Source of the DNA: Bugula neritina
Lineage: Eukaryota; Bryozoa; Gymnolaemata; Cheilostomatida; Bugulidae
Assembly (NCBI GenBank): GCA_964035545.1
Contig: OZ037767.1
Location: 30,494,128 to 30,558,127 of the forward strand
Direction of reading: 5' to 3'
DNA: 64,000 nt
Shown here piece after piece: positions 25,101 through 37,314 of the stretch (position 1 is its first letter; every line of letters starts with the position of its first letter). Below the pieces are notes generated by a model. It did not search any database. It had not been told where the DNA came from and worked only from the letters and a program-made list of their open reading frames with translations. Made by a program: the position numbers and the translations under genes.

Positions 25101-28100
25101 TAACTTGTGGGCGAGGTTTTCACTCTGCTTCACCCTGATCATCCACCAGCATTGCTGGCATTCCAAACTCATAACCATTCACTTTGACTTCATCTTACTG
25201 ATACAATCTCTTCATATTCTACTCCAGTAGTTTCTTAATGTATTAAACAATCCGGTAGGCATTTGGAGCTGATGTGGAACTTCCTTTTCTTAACTGTACT
25301 AAATTGACTTTACTTGATTCAGTTGGACAATTTAAGCATTAAAAATAGTTTCTGAGAAGATTCAGTTTTAGGAAAAAACTTTTATGAAAGAAATGTTTAT
25401 TCAAAACTTTGGACTACGCTTTGGCCAGTTTTTATGTAACTCCAACTTTCACCACCAACTTAGGGACTGTTAGCTACAAGTAGAATAATTTTCCTGCCTC
25501 ATCCATCCAGAGTTCGCCGTTGCTACTAATTAGTCTCAAGATGATAAGCTTTGCTTGCAAATTTTCATTTAAACATGTTTGATGAAATTATTTTTATCAA
25601 TACGGGCATGTAAGCTGGTATGATTAAATCTTTTATCTCGATAATAAAACACCCCTCTCTGCATTCACGCTGAGCACTTGGTGTGTATAATACTCAGTAC
25701 AGTATATTGCTGCAAGTTCATCACCCTTTAACAATGCACTGCTTTATACCCACTAGTTAGAAGTACTTGGCATACGTGAACTAGTAGTTCACGTATGACA
25801 AGCAGCCAGCATAAAACACTGGTCATGTAATCAGGACTCACATTGAGTGGAGAGTACTTGCCAAAAAGTTTTTATTTTTAATTTTTAAAATCAGCATAGA
25901 TTTTTCAGAATGCAACATAGTCTGGGTTCTAGCCAATAATTGAATGTTCCCGCCCACCCTATTTCATTTCCAACCCAACTTCCTACGTAGTAATAGAAAC
26001 TTAAGCTAATATATACATCACTGTGTAATGACAATGCCCATAGTTAATGCTCCACCTAATACATACCAATTAGAGCAGTCATCATAATTTATGTTACTTG
26101 AGAGGCTACACCTAGCATATTTAAACCTAACCTATTGTCAATGTGAAGTCACATTCACTTGTTAGATTTGAGATAAACTACATAGTGCATTCTTTAGGCA
26201 GCATTGTTCAGGCAGCGATAGTATGCTAGTAAAAATGTCAAACTCGTCTCTGCTTTGTGAAACTGGAGTAGGAGTGTCAAAATGTGACTCACTAACTCAC
26301 ATTCCAGTCATATTTGTTAACTGTTCAAGTATCTGCGTTACTCATCAGTAGTTGTGATGTCAATGTGATACTTCGAAATAATAAAACTAGTTATTCACTC
26401 AAGGGTTTAGTTGCAATATTAGGTAAGGTGGTTACGTGAATAATATATATAATATTTATGTTATTGATAGCTCTGAAATATTTAACTGTGGTTTCCTGTG
26501 TGACTTTCATGCTACAGTATATTGATCTACAATTGATTCATACATTCATTTCATCACCAGTCATTCCACTTATAATGCCTGAACCAACAATAGAATGTTG
26601 AAATATTTATTCACTGACACTAAATGTTTGTGTTGCTGGTTGAGAATGTTTACTGAGGCAAAGAGCATGACTTGTGTTGTCCACCTATGCTAAACGTTGA
26701 CATTTTTTACATAGTTAGATGCTCTGCTCAGTGCTGTGTTCCCATGCAATAGCCATGCAGGTAAGATGATCCGGCAATCAACTTGAGGGTTAGATAACCT
26801 TTTGAGTGTTTACACAAGGCTATAAATTGAAGTTTAGCGGAGTGGAAGTCTCCCCACTGCTGTAAATAGCACAGTTCCATAGCAAACAGAAGAAGGCAGT
26901 GTTTGTCAACCTCTCCATAGTCCTGGAGTATAACCCAGTTACTTGTATAACTTGTTAGTACTCACATACTATAGTCTAGGATTAAGAACAGATGAAATCA
27001 TGTCTCAAGTTGAGAAAAGTAGTTTCAGCATGCTGCCTGCTATATGTGGTAGCATTCAAGTTACATTGGCAGCTTTGAGCGGCAGCAATACAGTTTCTGG
27101 TAGACCTTCACCTGATTGATCATCTGGCATCAGATGTTTTGATGTAAAGCTGCCAAACTAAAAAACCCAATGTAAAATTTGCTCCTTTAGAATTCAGAGA
27201 ACGGAGAACTTTGAATAGTCTAAGACTCTAAGTTCTTTCATCTTGATAAATTTTGAATTTGTGTGGGAAAATGTTTCTTCTGCTAGCATCATTGCTGTTT
27301 GGTGTGATATAGTGTAATAATATTTTATAGTTATGTATTATAATATCATTAAATTATTATGTTGTCATACATAAAGTGCTACAACATTACACCATGTGTG
27401 GTTAGGATATTAGTGCAAGTAAAAGAACTTAGTATTGATTTGTCTGTCTACTGGATGGAGATTAGATGCAGTAGCTTGTAGCAGTTTACAAAGACTATAA
27501 ATCCATACGGCTGTGTTACATGGCAATACTAAGTCTAATCAGGATTGAAACAGGCGATTGAGTTAGTCTGTTTCAAGTCCCAGTCTGGGACACTGAAATG
27601 TACTTGGTGATGAGAGAAATGTTTAAAGGTTGTATTTCTGTACAAGGTGAGATGCTGTAACCACAATCCTTTGTTTTCCAGTTGAACGCCAAGTACGACG
27701 CAGAACTTGCTGGGCAATGCATGGTTTGGATCAAGTCTCAGATCCAAGATAGCTCGATGAATACATCAGGGGTGGCTAATAATGTGTATGATGAACTCAG
27801 GTCTGGTCAGAAACTAGCCAGGTGAGGTACTAAGGCTAAATAGTAGCAACTGAGCATGCTCACAGCTGCTTCCTGGTGTATTGATTGTATTAATTAATGT
27901 GGAAAATATAATTACTGAATTATAATTAGAATAGATGTGATAGTTGCCACTGGAGTCCAATGCAACTGTGTAGTCACTTTGATCTCTCATTTCTCTGTAT
28001 GCAATAGTCATTTCCTCGGTGACAAAAGCAAATATAAATTAATCCTATATTAATAGGTTGGTAAATGTGATTTCCCCTGGAAAGATATCCCAGAAGGCAA

Positions 28101-29124
28101 TAGACGGTGCAAAGATGACGTTCAAGCAGATGGAGTTGATTAACAAGTTCACAGACGTCTGCAAGAGTCTGGGAGTGCCGGACCACGAGTGCTTCGCCAC
28201 TGTTGACCTCTACGAGCAGCAGAACATGAACCAAGTCATTACCTGCCTAGCAGCTCTTATGAGGAAGGTATGTTACCATGGCGACCAGTACTATTTCCTA
28301 CCTTACTGCGCCAAAGAGCAACTTCCTGCCCCATTAGCTCTGGTCACAGGAAATGACTCATGAAGTACTATTGAGCCATAGCTAAGCCGTTAGGAAATGC
28401 TAGTAGCAGTTTATTAGGCAAAAAGTTGGCAGTGTTTGTTCAGTGGATTATAAAATTCAACAAGGGGCTTTCATTACAGTTATTGAGTTACTGCAGTGAC
28501 CTAGTTAATATTGAAGTTGTTCTTTATCAAGTTTATACATGACCTACTTTTTGCAACAGAAGAAGGCTTTTACTGCTAGACAGTGTCTATTCACAGAGCC
28601 ATGTTCTTGACTTACCCCTTGTTTTATGATATGCTATATAATTGTATGTTTCTCATAAACATTAGCTTAGTGTTACTGTGTGCTGTAGTAGTTACTGTGT
28701 GCTGTAGTAGTCACTGTGAACTGTAGTAGTCACTGTGTACTGTAGTAGTCACTGTGTACTGTAGTAGTCACTGTGTACTGTAGTAGTCACTGTGTATTGT
28801 AGTAGTTACTGTGTGTTGTAGTAGTTACTGTGTACTGTAGTAGTCACCGTGAACTGTGCAATATTGATTTTTACTGTATTACAAGTTTTTTACTCTAGTT
28901 AATTGAAAGGATAACTCCCAGCGATCAAGTTGAATGCAGCTATTATATAATCATGGCTGTTGTAGTTTGGCCTCGGACCAAAAGAAGCTACAAAGAATGA
29001 AAGAGAATTTACAGAGGAGCAGATGAAGGCCGGGCAGACCGTCATTGGCCTACAGATGGGCACAAACAGAGGGGCCTCTCAAGCTGGCATGAGTTTCGGA
29101 AAAGCCAGACATATCGTAGACTAA
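22128..29124 (+). CDS. Calponin/transgelin family muscle protein, isoform with exon 1a
   Basis: Exons 22128-22178 (1a), 27682-27821, 28057-28267 and 28966-29124 give 186 aa. Proteins of this family (transgelin, insect Mp20, mollusc myophilin/calponin) bind and stabilise actin filaments, mainly in muscle. A calponin-homology domain covers about residues 18-125 (for example [40 protein letters not shown]). One calponin repeat follows near the C-terminus ([17 protein letters not shown]), after which the protein ends; a single repeat marks the transgelin/Mp20 class rather than multi-repeat calponins. All junction phases match. A poly(A) signal AATAAA is at 29253-29258. Exon 1a encodes [17 protein letters not shown] and is separated from exon 2 by 5.5 kb, within which an alternative first exon 1b lies. 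Confidence 0.93.
23582..23591 (+). promoter_or_regulatory. Candidate TATA box for exon 1b
   Basis: CTATAAATTT lies about 40 bp upstream of the exon 1b ATG. The implied 5'UTR would be very short. Another TATAAAA-like element, GGTATAAAAG, is at 22912-22921. Confidence 0.35.
23628..23681 (+). CDS. Alternative calponin first exon 1b
   Basis: ATG at 23628, 18 codons, donor GTAAGA at 23682, phase 0 like exon 1a, so it joins exon 2 (27682) to give a 187-aa isoform. It encodes [18 protein letters not shown], which aligns with exon 1a (both have a KSG.N motif and end in QDK). This suggests duplication of the first exon with its promoter. TATA-like CTATAAATTT is at 23582-23591. Confidence 0.82.
24658..24786 (+). 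repeat. 28-bp tandem repeat, about 4.5 copies
   Basis: The unit CACACCAATACTCCTTAGTA plus TATATAGT is repeated almost without change in the long calponin intron 1. Near identity of the copies suggests a recent expansion. Confidence 0.92.
25770..25797. repeat. Short near-perfect palindrome
   Basis: CATACGTGAACT, a 3-base centre AGT, then AGTTCACGTATG. Both arms are 12 bp and fully complementary. It is in the calponin intron and embeds ACGTGA/TCACGT words. Confidence 0.8.
28668..28857 (+). repeat. 18-bp tandem repeat (ACTGTGTACTGTAGTAGT)
   Basis: About ten copies lie in calponin intron 3, between exons ending at 28267 and starting at 28966. This array is mid-intron rather than at a junction. 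Confidence 0.9.
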
Positions 29125-30080
29125 TTATCTTATCACCCGGTTTTAGATTCTAAACATTTCCGTGACCACATTCTATGATTATATTCCACAAGCATCTATA
29201 TTTTTAAAATATACAATCAACAAAACTGTCGGTAGCTTCATTTAGAATGGCTAATAAATATTATCCAAAACCAATATTATTTGTATGTCTCGTCTCATAT
29301 CTTCTATTTTCCTATTTAATAGATTGATAAAAACTGAAAGCCTACATCTTACCAGTTATGTTATTTAATATGTCTCGGAGCACAAATTAAGTGATCCAAT
29401 TTCTTTCCTCTTTTTTCTTCATCATTTTGATAAATTAATAAAATCATAGTTCAAAGAAATATGCTTGTAGTTTCGACTATACAGTAATATATGAATAAAA
29501 CATTTCTTTTGTTACCAATAAAAGTCTACGTAGATTCTGGTTGTTTTGTGATTCAAATCAGCATTCAAAATAGCAGTGTAGTAAATACAAAAATAAAATT
29601 TATTATAATAGTATTATATAAGATGACAATAAATATTAATGATTTTGAAATCAATAATAGCACCCTGCTTATCACTAAACACTAGCATGATCTAAAACCC
29701 TATCTAATGCTAATTTATGATTTACAACTTTTTTTTTACTCTATTAAGCCAATTTGCTGTTTTTTCTGGGCTCTTTTTCATGCTCCTGAAAGGGGCAGCT
29801 TCTACAAAACAACATGTTCATTTTAATCAGCAAATACAATACATGCACTGCAGTTGAAGTAATAATATACAACAAATATGAAGGCAGTATATATAACATC
29901 AAAATAAGTATATAAATGATTTATATAATTATGATAACTATGGAATAAATCTTATATATGAATGCTGTATAAAATAATCAAAGCAGTTTTTCTCAATCTA
30001 CTCATAATGAAAACCTAACAGATGATGGAAGGCTACTTACAAACATTATTGGGAGTTATCTACTTATATGAGGAAATGTT
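29125..30080. other. Convergent 3' flanks of calponin (+) and the WAP-domain gene (-)
   Basis: AT-rich UTR and spacer. The calponin poly(A) signal is at 29253. No gene is seen. Confidence 0.6.
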
Positions 30081-33000
30081 TCAAATATTAGCAAAGAAAA
30101 TTGTAGCCAGCAGAATCTGGGTCAAAGTTAGAGGAGACAGCAGGATGGAAGTCGGGCTGCTATTCACAGAATCTCCAGCAGCTGCTGCCCTGTAACCAAA
30201 CAGACAGACAGATATGATGTGTTCATTGCATCACAAGTCAGCACAGAATATAGAGTTGATCAGACATTTACATTTACTGGTCAATGCGTGTGAACGTATT
30301 GACTTGTCTCCCCCATTTCTAGTGGCTAGCAAATAAGTCTAGCAATAAAATCAAAGCATATATTTGAGTTTTCAATGTCAAGAGATTAAACAAAGTTTAT
30401 ATATCTGTAATATATAGTATATATTACTTGATCTTAGAGTCTTTATTGAATTGATCTATAGTACTGTGTTGTTTTCTGTAACCCATACCAAAAATACTTA
30501 CAACATAATATTTTACTTCAAGAGCAAGTAAGAAACACTTACAGAGAGTTGCCTTCTCTCTTCCTAAGTAACCAAGATTATACCAATTCATGGCATAGAG
30601 TAGACAACTACCATTTCTACTTTATAGCTCAGAGTTATAGTATAACTCTGCAAAAGTCATGGCTTGCACTGGTCGGTATTTTTTGTTAAAACTACACTTT
30701 TCAATTTTATAAATTGATTATTGCCAAAAAAAGTCAGCCCCATTCTGTCTGAAGAATTTAGATGAATAATTTCTTTAAATCTATTTTCTTGTTAAAGCAG
30801 CACAGTGGCCGGGTGGTTAGAGCGTTGACACTAAGCCATGAGCATCAATCCTGGCCGGGCTAATGGTGATCACATTAGGAAAATGCATTCAGTCATAAAT
30901 ACTCCTGTACCATACACAGCCTTTAGTCCACTTCAGAGCCTTCCTTTCTTGGGGGCGAGAGGAGAATATATTTCATTTAGAGAAATCAAATAAAATAGAC
31001 AACTACTAAGCATTACGCTGACTCACCTTACACTTCCTCTTCTAAAGAGAGGGGATCTGCAGCAGCCAGCACAGCATTTCTCTCTGCCGTTACATTGGAC
31101 GTCATCTACACACGACGCATCACAAAAGGTGTCAGGTTTTCTAGGACAGCGACCAGGCTTTAGGATACTAGCAGGAGGGATAACTCTAGTAGTCGGATTC
31201 CTAGTTGATGTGACAACTCTAGTGGTTGTGGTAGTGGTTGGAACTATACAGCAGTGATAACATATAACTTATATATACCATAATATAATATAACACAATA
31301 TAGTATTTTATGACATAATATAATATAATATAATATGATATAACATAATATACGCAATTAACCATATGATTCATGCTAAACTACAACATATCAAAAACCT
31401 CATTGACTTTGGACCAAGTTCAAACAGTCGTGAAAGAATCTATCTTTTAAGCCTTATATACCCAAAACTCCTTTGGATCACAGTTAATAGATGATGCTAT
31501 GTTAAATGTTATAAATTCATTATCTAGTTTGTCTACAAGACGGACTAGTGTCTATAAGGAAGGTCTTTCATGTCACAGACACTTGAGTTTCTCAAGTTAT
31601 TGCTGATACTTGAGTTTCTCAAATTATTCTTAAGCTTACCTGTAGAAGGGGGGAGTGTTGGCTGCAGGATAGGACAAACATCTTCAACAGTTGTCTATAA
31701 ATAAACATGAGCCTTGTGTTATTACGACAATCTAGTTTCTAAATATTAATAATCATATGAAGATATATTATATAAATATTAATCTATCAGGTAATTTATG
31801 AATGAACTAATGAAGCCACCTATAATGTTTAATACGTAGCTTATAAATAAGGATTTAATTGACTTTTATGGGTTAGAAATTTTAATCCTTAATGTTATAC
31901 CTGTATAACCACAAGTCTCAAAACATAAATGTTAATCTATATTTATAAAAAAATTAATTGCATCTTTAATTTATTGCAGCTAATCTGTAAGCTGTTTCTC
32001 TATATTTTACAATGAAGTTTATAGGAGTGGTATTAATTATCACACATGGGTGGAATGAAATCAGGTTAGAAAGCAGTACGATGTTGAGGGATGTATTGAT
32101 AGAGTAGAATACTGTCACCTATAAACAATAAGTTTAGCCTGTGCTCAATACATACATAATTTCCTGGCACATTAGCACCACAGTATGGGTTGATAATAGA
32201 TTGCCATTGTCCTTTCACCGAGTCTATAGTATCTTCTGCGCCACGACACGCATATGTAATGTTGAACCCAAAATAATCATAAAATCCATTTGTTGCTTCT
32301 TCTATACAAGCAAATGGGGACTCAAGGATTCTAAAAATAGAAAAATCCAGTATTTTTACAACAAATAAGGCTTTGAGAGTAGAATGAAATCGTGTGACAA
32401 GAGCAACCAACTCTGTACATGTTTATTCATTTTCTGCCATAGGAACAGTAAAGTTAGACTTTGTTTATATCATTCACTAGCTCAAGATTTTGCAGCTAAA
32501 TGGGTTAATTATCAAGATGTTAATAATTTAACAACAAATCTAGTTGTCATGGTAAAATAGCTTACAACATTTTGGTTTTCAAATCAAAATGGCAATTGAT
32601 GACTCAATATAACTTGCCAACCAATCACTGAAGTTATTTTTAGAAATTCAAACCAAAATGTCCTAGCCATAGTGACATCCTTTTCCAGCTGCCATATGCA
32701 ACAAACTGACAGGTGTCATGTATAACAGTAGCACTTACTGACAGGTGTCATATGCAACAGTAGCACTGACTGACAAGTGTCATATACAACAGTAGCACTG
32801 ACTGACAGGTGTCATGCAACAATAGCACTTACTGACTGGTGTCATATACAACAGTAGCACTTACTGACAGGTGTGTGTCAAGTTGTCAGCCATGGCAGGT
32901 ATGCTGTCCATTCGTTGATAAATTCCATAATTAGCTTCGGTGTCCTAAAATATACATGACATTTGAATTATTATATAGTGGTAAGACACATGTTTTGCAT

Positions 33001-36000
33001 TTGAATGATAATTCAGTATATAATGCTAGACTAGTCTGAGTGAAGAATTGTCTCACCTTTAGCTGTTTGAAGCAAAAGAGCGTGACTATGCCTTTACACT
33101 GGTAATTGTATGTCGCACTCAGACTACACTCCGTGTCCCAAATAAACTTCTGGGACTGCAGAAATCTCCTGGCAGGAGTGCAGTGACCAGAGCAGTTCTG
33201 TCCACTAGCTGACAGCAAGGTTGTCAAACATTCTGCGTGTCTATAAAAATGTAGTCAATAGGGGATGTAAGACATCCGTTATAAGAGATTAGGCAACATA
33301 TTGCAGTAATAACTTAATGCCCCACCCTTAAAAAACCATGCCATGACATCATCAGATGGTTCAAACTAAAGCCTGGCATTTTCAAAGCTGCACCACGAAT
33401 AGGGAAAGAAGGAAAGCAAGACATGAGGTGGTCACTGCGTCACTAGTAAGCCAGTAATCTCTCTCAAACTAAACAGATAGCTGAATCAGTTCTACAGAAG
33501 GTGTCACTAGTAAGCCAGTAATCTCTCTCAAACTAAACAAATAGCTGAACCAGTTCTACAGAAGGTATCAGCAGCCAGATGTAATGGAGATAAGCTAAAT
33601 TATAGCAATAATCTACAGAGATTACATCTGATATAATATTAATCCTTGTTTATTCTATAGGGAGACACCAAGATGGTGCATGTAAGTAAAGCCATCTAGC
33701 CTAGTAGTGACACTGGATGGTGACATCTAGCAGTGACGCTGAATGGTGACACTTCAGCGTGTCACAATACGCTGGTACAAAAAGCAGAAGTGATGTAACC
33801 AAACAACTGAATCTAAACTCACTCTGTGAGAGAGTCACCACAGTTTGACCTTCGGATTTTATCACATCTATGTGTGTCAGCCAATCTGCAGCCTACAAAA
33901 ATTTGTTCAACTCTTTAAGAAAACTAACAAAATTTAGTAATAACTTAAAAAATCTTTCAAATTTGAAAAATGAAAGTTTAACACTTAGCATCTACTAATG
34001 TAAGCTACAATAAAGATTGAATGCATAAAATGGTAATCTGTATGGATATAGTAGATAACGTGTAAATAGTATGTGTATAATATTGCACCGTATGTCTATA
34101 TAGCATATGTGAAGATAATATGTGTAGATAAAAAGCACAACATTCTTGTAGATCATACAAGACTCCTAGCAACATATTAATCCAATTGCGAAAACACTTG
34201 GTCAACAGAAAGCCAATTTAAAAACTTTTTAAAATTTACAAAGCAGAAATTGACAGCAAAAGCATTTAGCTTTAGAACTATAGATAGAAGTAACTTACTA
34301 GTATGACCTGGTGTGTACCTCTCTTCACAGTATAACAGATCAACCCGGCGAGTGCTTTTATAGTCTAAGGAAGTTTCTACCTCTTCAATTTCTGCAGCTG
34401 AGATGTTCATAAAACATTGGTTGTAGCAGTTGAGGACCTCTTTATACTCTCTAGAACCAAATATATTGCAAATGAACTGGTTGTTGTAGTGAAATAGCAT
34501 AGAAATGCTTCATGCCAAGCCCAAAAGTGTCGTATAGAGCTCATAGCTACACAGTACAGAGATCGTGTATCTCACCTGCAAGTCTTAATACCAGCCAATT
34601 CATCAGAGTTGGTAATGTTTGGATTTTGATCATAGAAGTTGAGGTAAGTGTACTGCTGGAACCTGTCATAGGCATACCTGGACTTGATAATACATTCTTT
34701 GCACAAAGCTGAAACAAATCCACGCCATTGTGTACTGCCAACCACAAAGTAAATAAATTGATAGATACGTACCTAGATTAAAAATATAATTTAAAACTCA
34801 ACTAAAAACTGTAACCAAAAGCTTATGTATTTTAAAACAACTATTGCAAGAGCTCACAGCAAACAGATGGAAGAGAAAAGAAACCTGAAGTTTTAGACAT
34901 GTAGAGTAGAGGTTGGGGTTAATATATCAGGATAGTTTAGGTTATGTATTATTTTAATGGTCATTATAGTAATAAATGCAAGCCCACAGTAACATTATTT
35001 TAGTGATTTAATACGATTATAGGATTTACTACCTAATCTGCCCGTAAATGAAAATGTAGTAAGTAGAGAACACAGAAACGTGTCTGATATACCATTTGAT
35101 CTCTCAGCTTTCTACTTTCTAAGCTGTCTTTGTAATGTAAATGAACCATGATTTATTATGTAACATTTAAAAGAATATCTCTCATAGATGCTGACAACTC
35201 AGCTTATGCGAATGAATATTTAAAGATAATTGAACCTAGATATAAGAAATCATGTTTAGAAGAGCACCTCCTAGCACATGCAATGTGTGTCAGTATATAA
35301 CTCACCATCTGCAGCTGGTTGTCTTACACTTCTAGCCCTAAAACCATAGAATAGATAATCCTAGAGACAGAATACAATGGGTAGAATATAATTGCTAGCA
35401 TATGATTAATATAATATAATTAGTATAATCCCCATAATCTATTGTTATAGGCATTATGACTGTGGTAACAAATAATTTGAGCATTATTGTAGTATTTTCT
35501 TTCTGTTGCATAGTCTAGGAGGATAAACAGAAACTACATACATAATATAAATCAGGAATTACTCTAAAAACATAATCTTCTTCAGCTGTCACCTTATGTC
35601 CTGGTGTCCCTACCAGATAACACCATTAGGATTTAGTGTGGAGACTTAGCATTAAGATTTAGCCTAGGATTTAGCAGATAGTCATTATAGCCAGGTGCTC
35701 TCTCAGCCACCATGCAACGCATATCTGTTGGAACTCCATACCAATTTGTAAAGCCAGAAATGCAGAAGTGTTAGGATGCAGATGGGAGGTTACAGATGTA
35801 GTAGTCTACCAGTGTCTACTAGTGACCTAGTTACGTATTTACAGACACACCAGGGGGATACTTTGTCATCCCTTGCTTAAACATATTATCATTCAAACCG
35901 AGCTGAGAAGTCTACCAAAGCGTTACTAAGTAACACATTATAGTTGTAGACTCAAGCCCCTAAGACAGCTGCCCTATCCTCCTGCCTTCCAACTATACTG

Positions 36001-37314
36001 TCTTATTTTCCAATATAAGTCACAATCTATAATCCCACGCCTAGACAATGTGAGCCGTTTAGTTGAGCATCATTGGCTATGGGATCTTTGCTTAGAACTG
36101 AGTGAAATAATGTAACCTCTTTTCACACACCATTAGCCTTTAACTCAGCCCTGCAAGTCACCACTCGTGCTGAGTTACACCACGTACTGATTCAACTGCC
36201 ATTTTAGACTCATAGAGCAGCCGTGGTCTAGGGGTTAAAGAGTACTGGCTTAATAAAACCCAAAGTCATGGGTTCAATCCCCAGTAAAGGCCAATGTTGA
36301 TGTTAGGAAGAGCATCCAGTCATAATTTCTCCTTATTCACAATATAAAACAAGTCCTTAGCACGCTTTAAAAAACTCTTTCTATAGGGGTTTCTCACGAG
36401 GATAGATAATTATAAAAATTTCGTGATTTTTAGACTCAAAATAAATATAAGAGTAATACGCACCCAGCCTTTTTATCTGGGATAAGTCTGTATGCATCTT
36501 CTGCCGAAATTTCTAAAAACTGTTCGTTGGTGATGGCTAACACGGAGACCAGTTCTACAGAATAGAGCTTACTGTGATGTACTGCCTATAATATACTTAC
36601 TATGGTGTACTTACTATAATATACTTACTGTGATGTACTTACTATATGTACTTACTGTGGTGTACTTACTATATGTACTTACTGTGGTGTACTTACTATA
36701 TGTACCGACTATAATATACTTACTGTGGTGTACTTACTATGACATACTTACTATGACATACTTACTGTGATGTGCTTACTGTGATATACTTACTATAATA
36801 TACTTACTGTGATGTACTTACTGTGGTGTACTTACTGTGATGTATTTACTGTAGTGTGCTTACTATAATGTACTTAGAGTTATGTAAACATTCGCATCAA
36901 ACCTATCTGCACCCTGATCATGATTTAAATATTTTCACTTAGAATAACGAGGAAGCATATATTTAGATATCCAGGGATATTGATGTTTTAAAATTATGCA
37001 CATATTGTAACATGTATGAGTATTTATTGTTTATAAGTTGCAATGTATGATGATAGTAATAGTCATGTTACAATATAATATTTTCTATAAATACTATAAT
37101 TGAATTTAAATAATATTTTGACACATGATAAGGAATTTATAAAAATGATTAAGAATATTTCAGCTTCTACATATAAAAAGTCAATTGAGCAAAAAGTGTG
37201 CCTTTTGCTATAAATTACAGACAGTAAAATTGAGCAGTCATTCACCCCATAACTCAAGAATGTCAACTCACCAGTATAAGTCAGAATGATGCCGGCTAAA
37301 GTCAGCAAGTTCAT
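30081..37314 (-). CDS. Secreted Cys-rich protein with Thr-rich linker, WAP-like domain and GPI-type tail
   Basis: Twelve exons: 37314-37272, 36554-36464, 35337-35306, 34708-34576, 34450-34299, 33892-33823, 33240-33057, 32944-32865, 32330-32156, 31694-31640, 31243-31027 and 30189-30081; all phases match; 446 aa. Exon 1 is a signal peptide start (MNLLTLAGIILTYTG). Residues about 55-325 are a Cys-rich ectodomain with recurrent C-x2-C and spaced Cys (ALCKEC, LNCYNQC, NCSGHC, CRGAED). A Thr-rich linker follows (VPTTTTTTRVVTSTR, 339-353). A WAP-like domain spans about 371-401 (GRCP, FCDASC, D..QCNG.EKCC, CC). The last exon ends in a Ser/Asn-rich site plus a hydrophobic tail (SILLSPLTLTQILLATIF), as for GPI anchoring. 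WAP domains are often protease inhibitors or antimicrobials; here that is only a possibility. The ectodomain family is not recognised. Confidence 0.78.
30797..30965 (+). mobile_element. tRNA-derived SINE-like element, copy 1
   Basis: It starts GCAGCACAGTGGCCGGGTGG with an A-box-like GTGGCCGGGTGGTTAGAGC and a decayed B box (GCATCAATCCT). A tail follows with TTAGGAAAATGCATTCAGTCATAA, which copy 2 shares. It lies in the last intron of the WAP-domain gene. It is too degenerate to be a tRNA gene. Confidence 0.6.
31265..31350. repeat. ATAATATAATAT low-complexity run
   Basis: Repeats of TATAATATAA and ACATAATATA. No other feature is seen. Confidence 0.7.
32700..32880 (-). repeat. Minisatellite of about 33 bp copying the exon 8 donor of the WAP-domain gene
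   Basis: Units read (minus strand) CACCTGTCAGTAAGTGCTAC TGTTG and so on. Five copies are seen. The one at 32865/32864 is the real exon-intron junction. Two others retain GTAAGT and two have GTCAGT. Confidence 0.82.
33435..33566. repeat. 63-bp direct duplication
   Basis: CACTAGTAAGCCAGTAATCT and the following sequence up to CAGTTCTACAGAAGGT is present twice in tandem with very few changes, mid-intron between exons 6 and 7 of the WAP-domain gene. Confidence 0.85.
36214..36400 (+). mobile_element. tRNA-derived SINE-like element, copy 2
   Basis: A-box-like CCGTGGTCTAGGGGTTAAAG (36221-36240) and B box GGGTTCAATCCC (36270-36281), followed by TTAGGAAGAGCATCCAGTCA. The same tail occurs in copy 1 at 30876-30900. 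Both copies then share a stretch resembling AGTCCTTAGC...GGGG..TCACGAGG. It lies in intron 2 of the WAP-domain gene. Confidence 0.72.
36590..36885 (-). repeat. Tandem repeat TACTTACTRTRATG (minus: GTAAGTA...) array
   Basis: About 20 imperfect copies, 13-14 bp each, end about 35 bp before the acceptor of exon 2 of the WAP-domain gene. On the gene's strand each unit reads AG/TAAGTA..., so every copy offers a GTAAGTA donor-like and a CACAG or TATAG acceptor-like word. Confidence 0.85.

Noticed and set aside
36221-36295. Functional tRNA gene
   Set aside because: It has A and B boxes but no convincing cloverleaf acceptor pairing, and a SINE-type tail follows.
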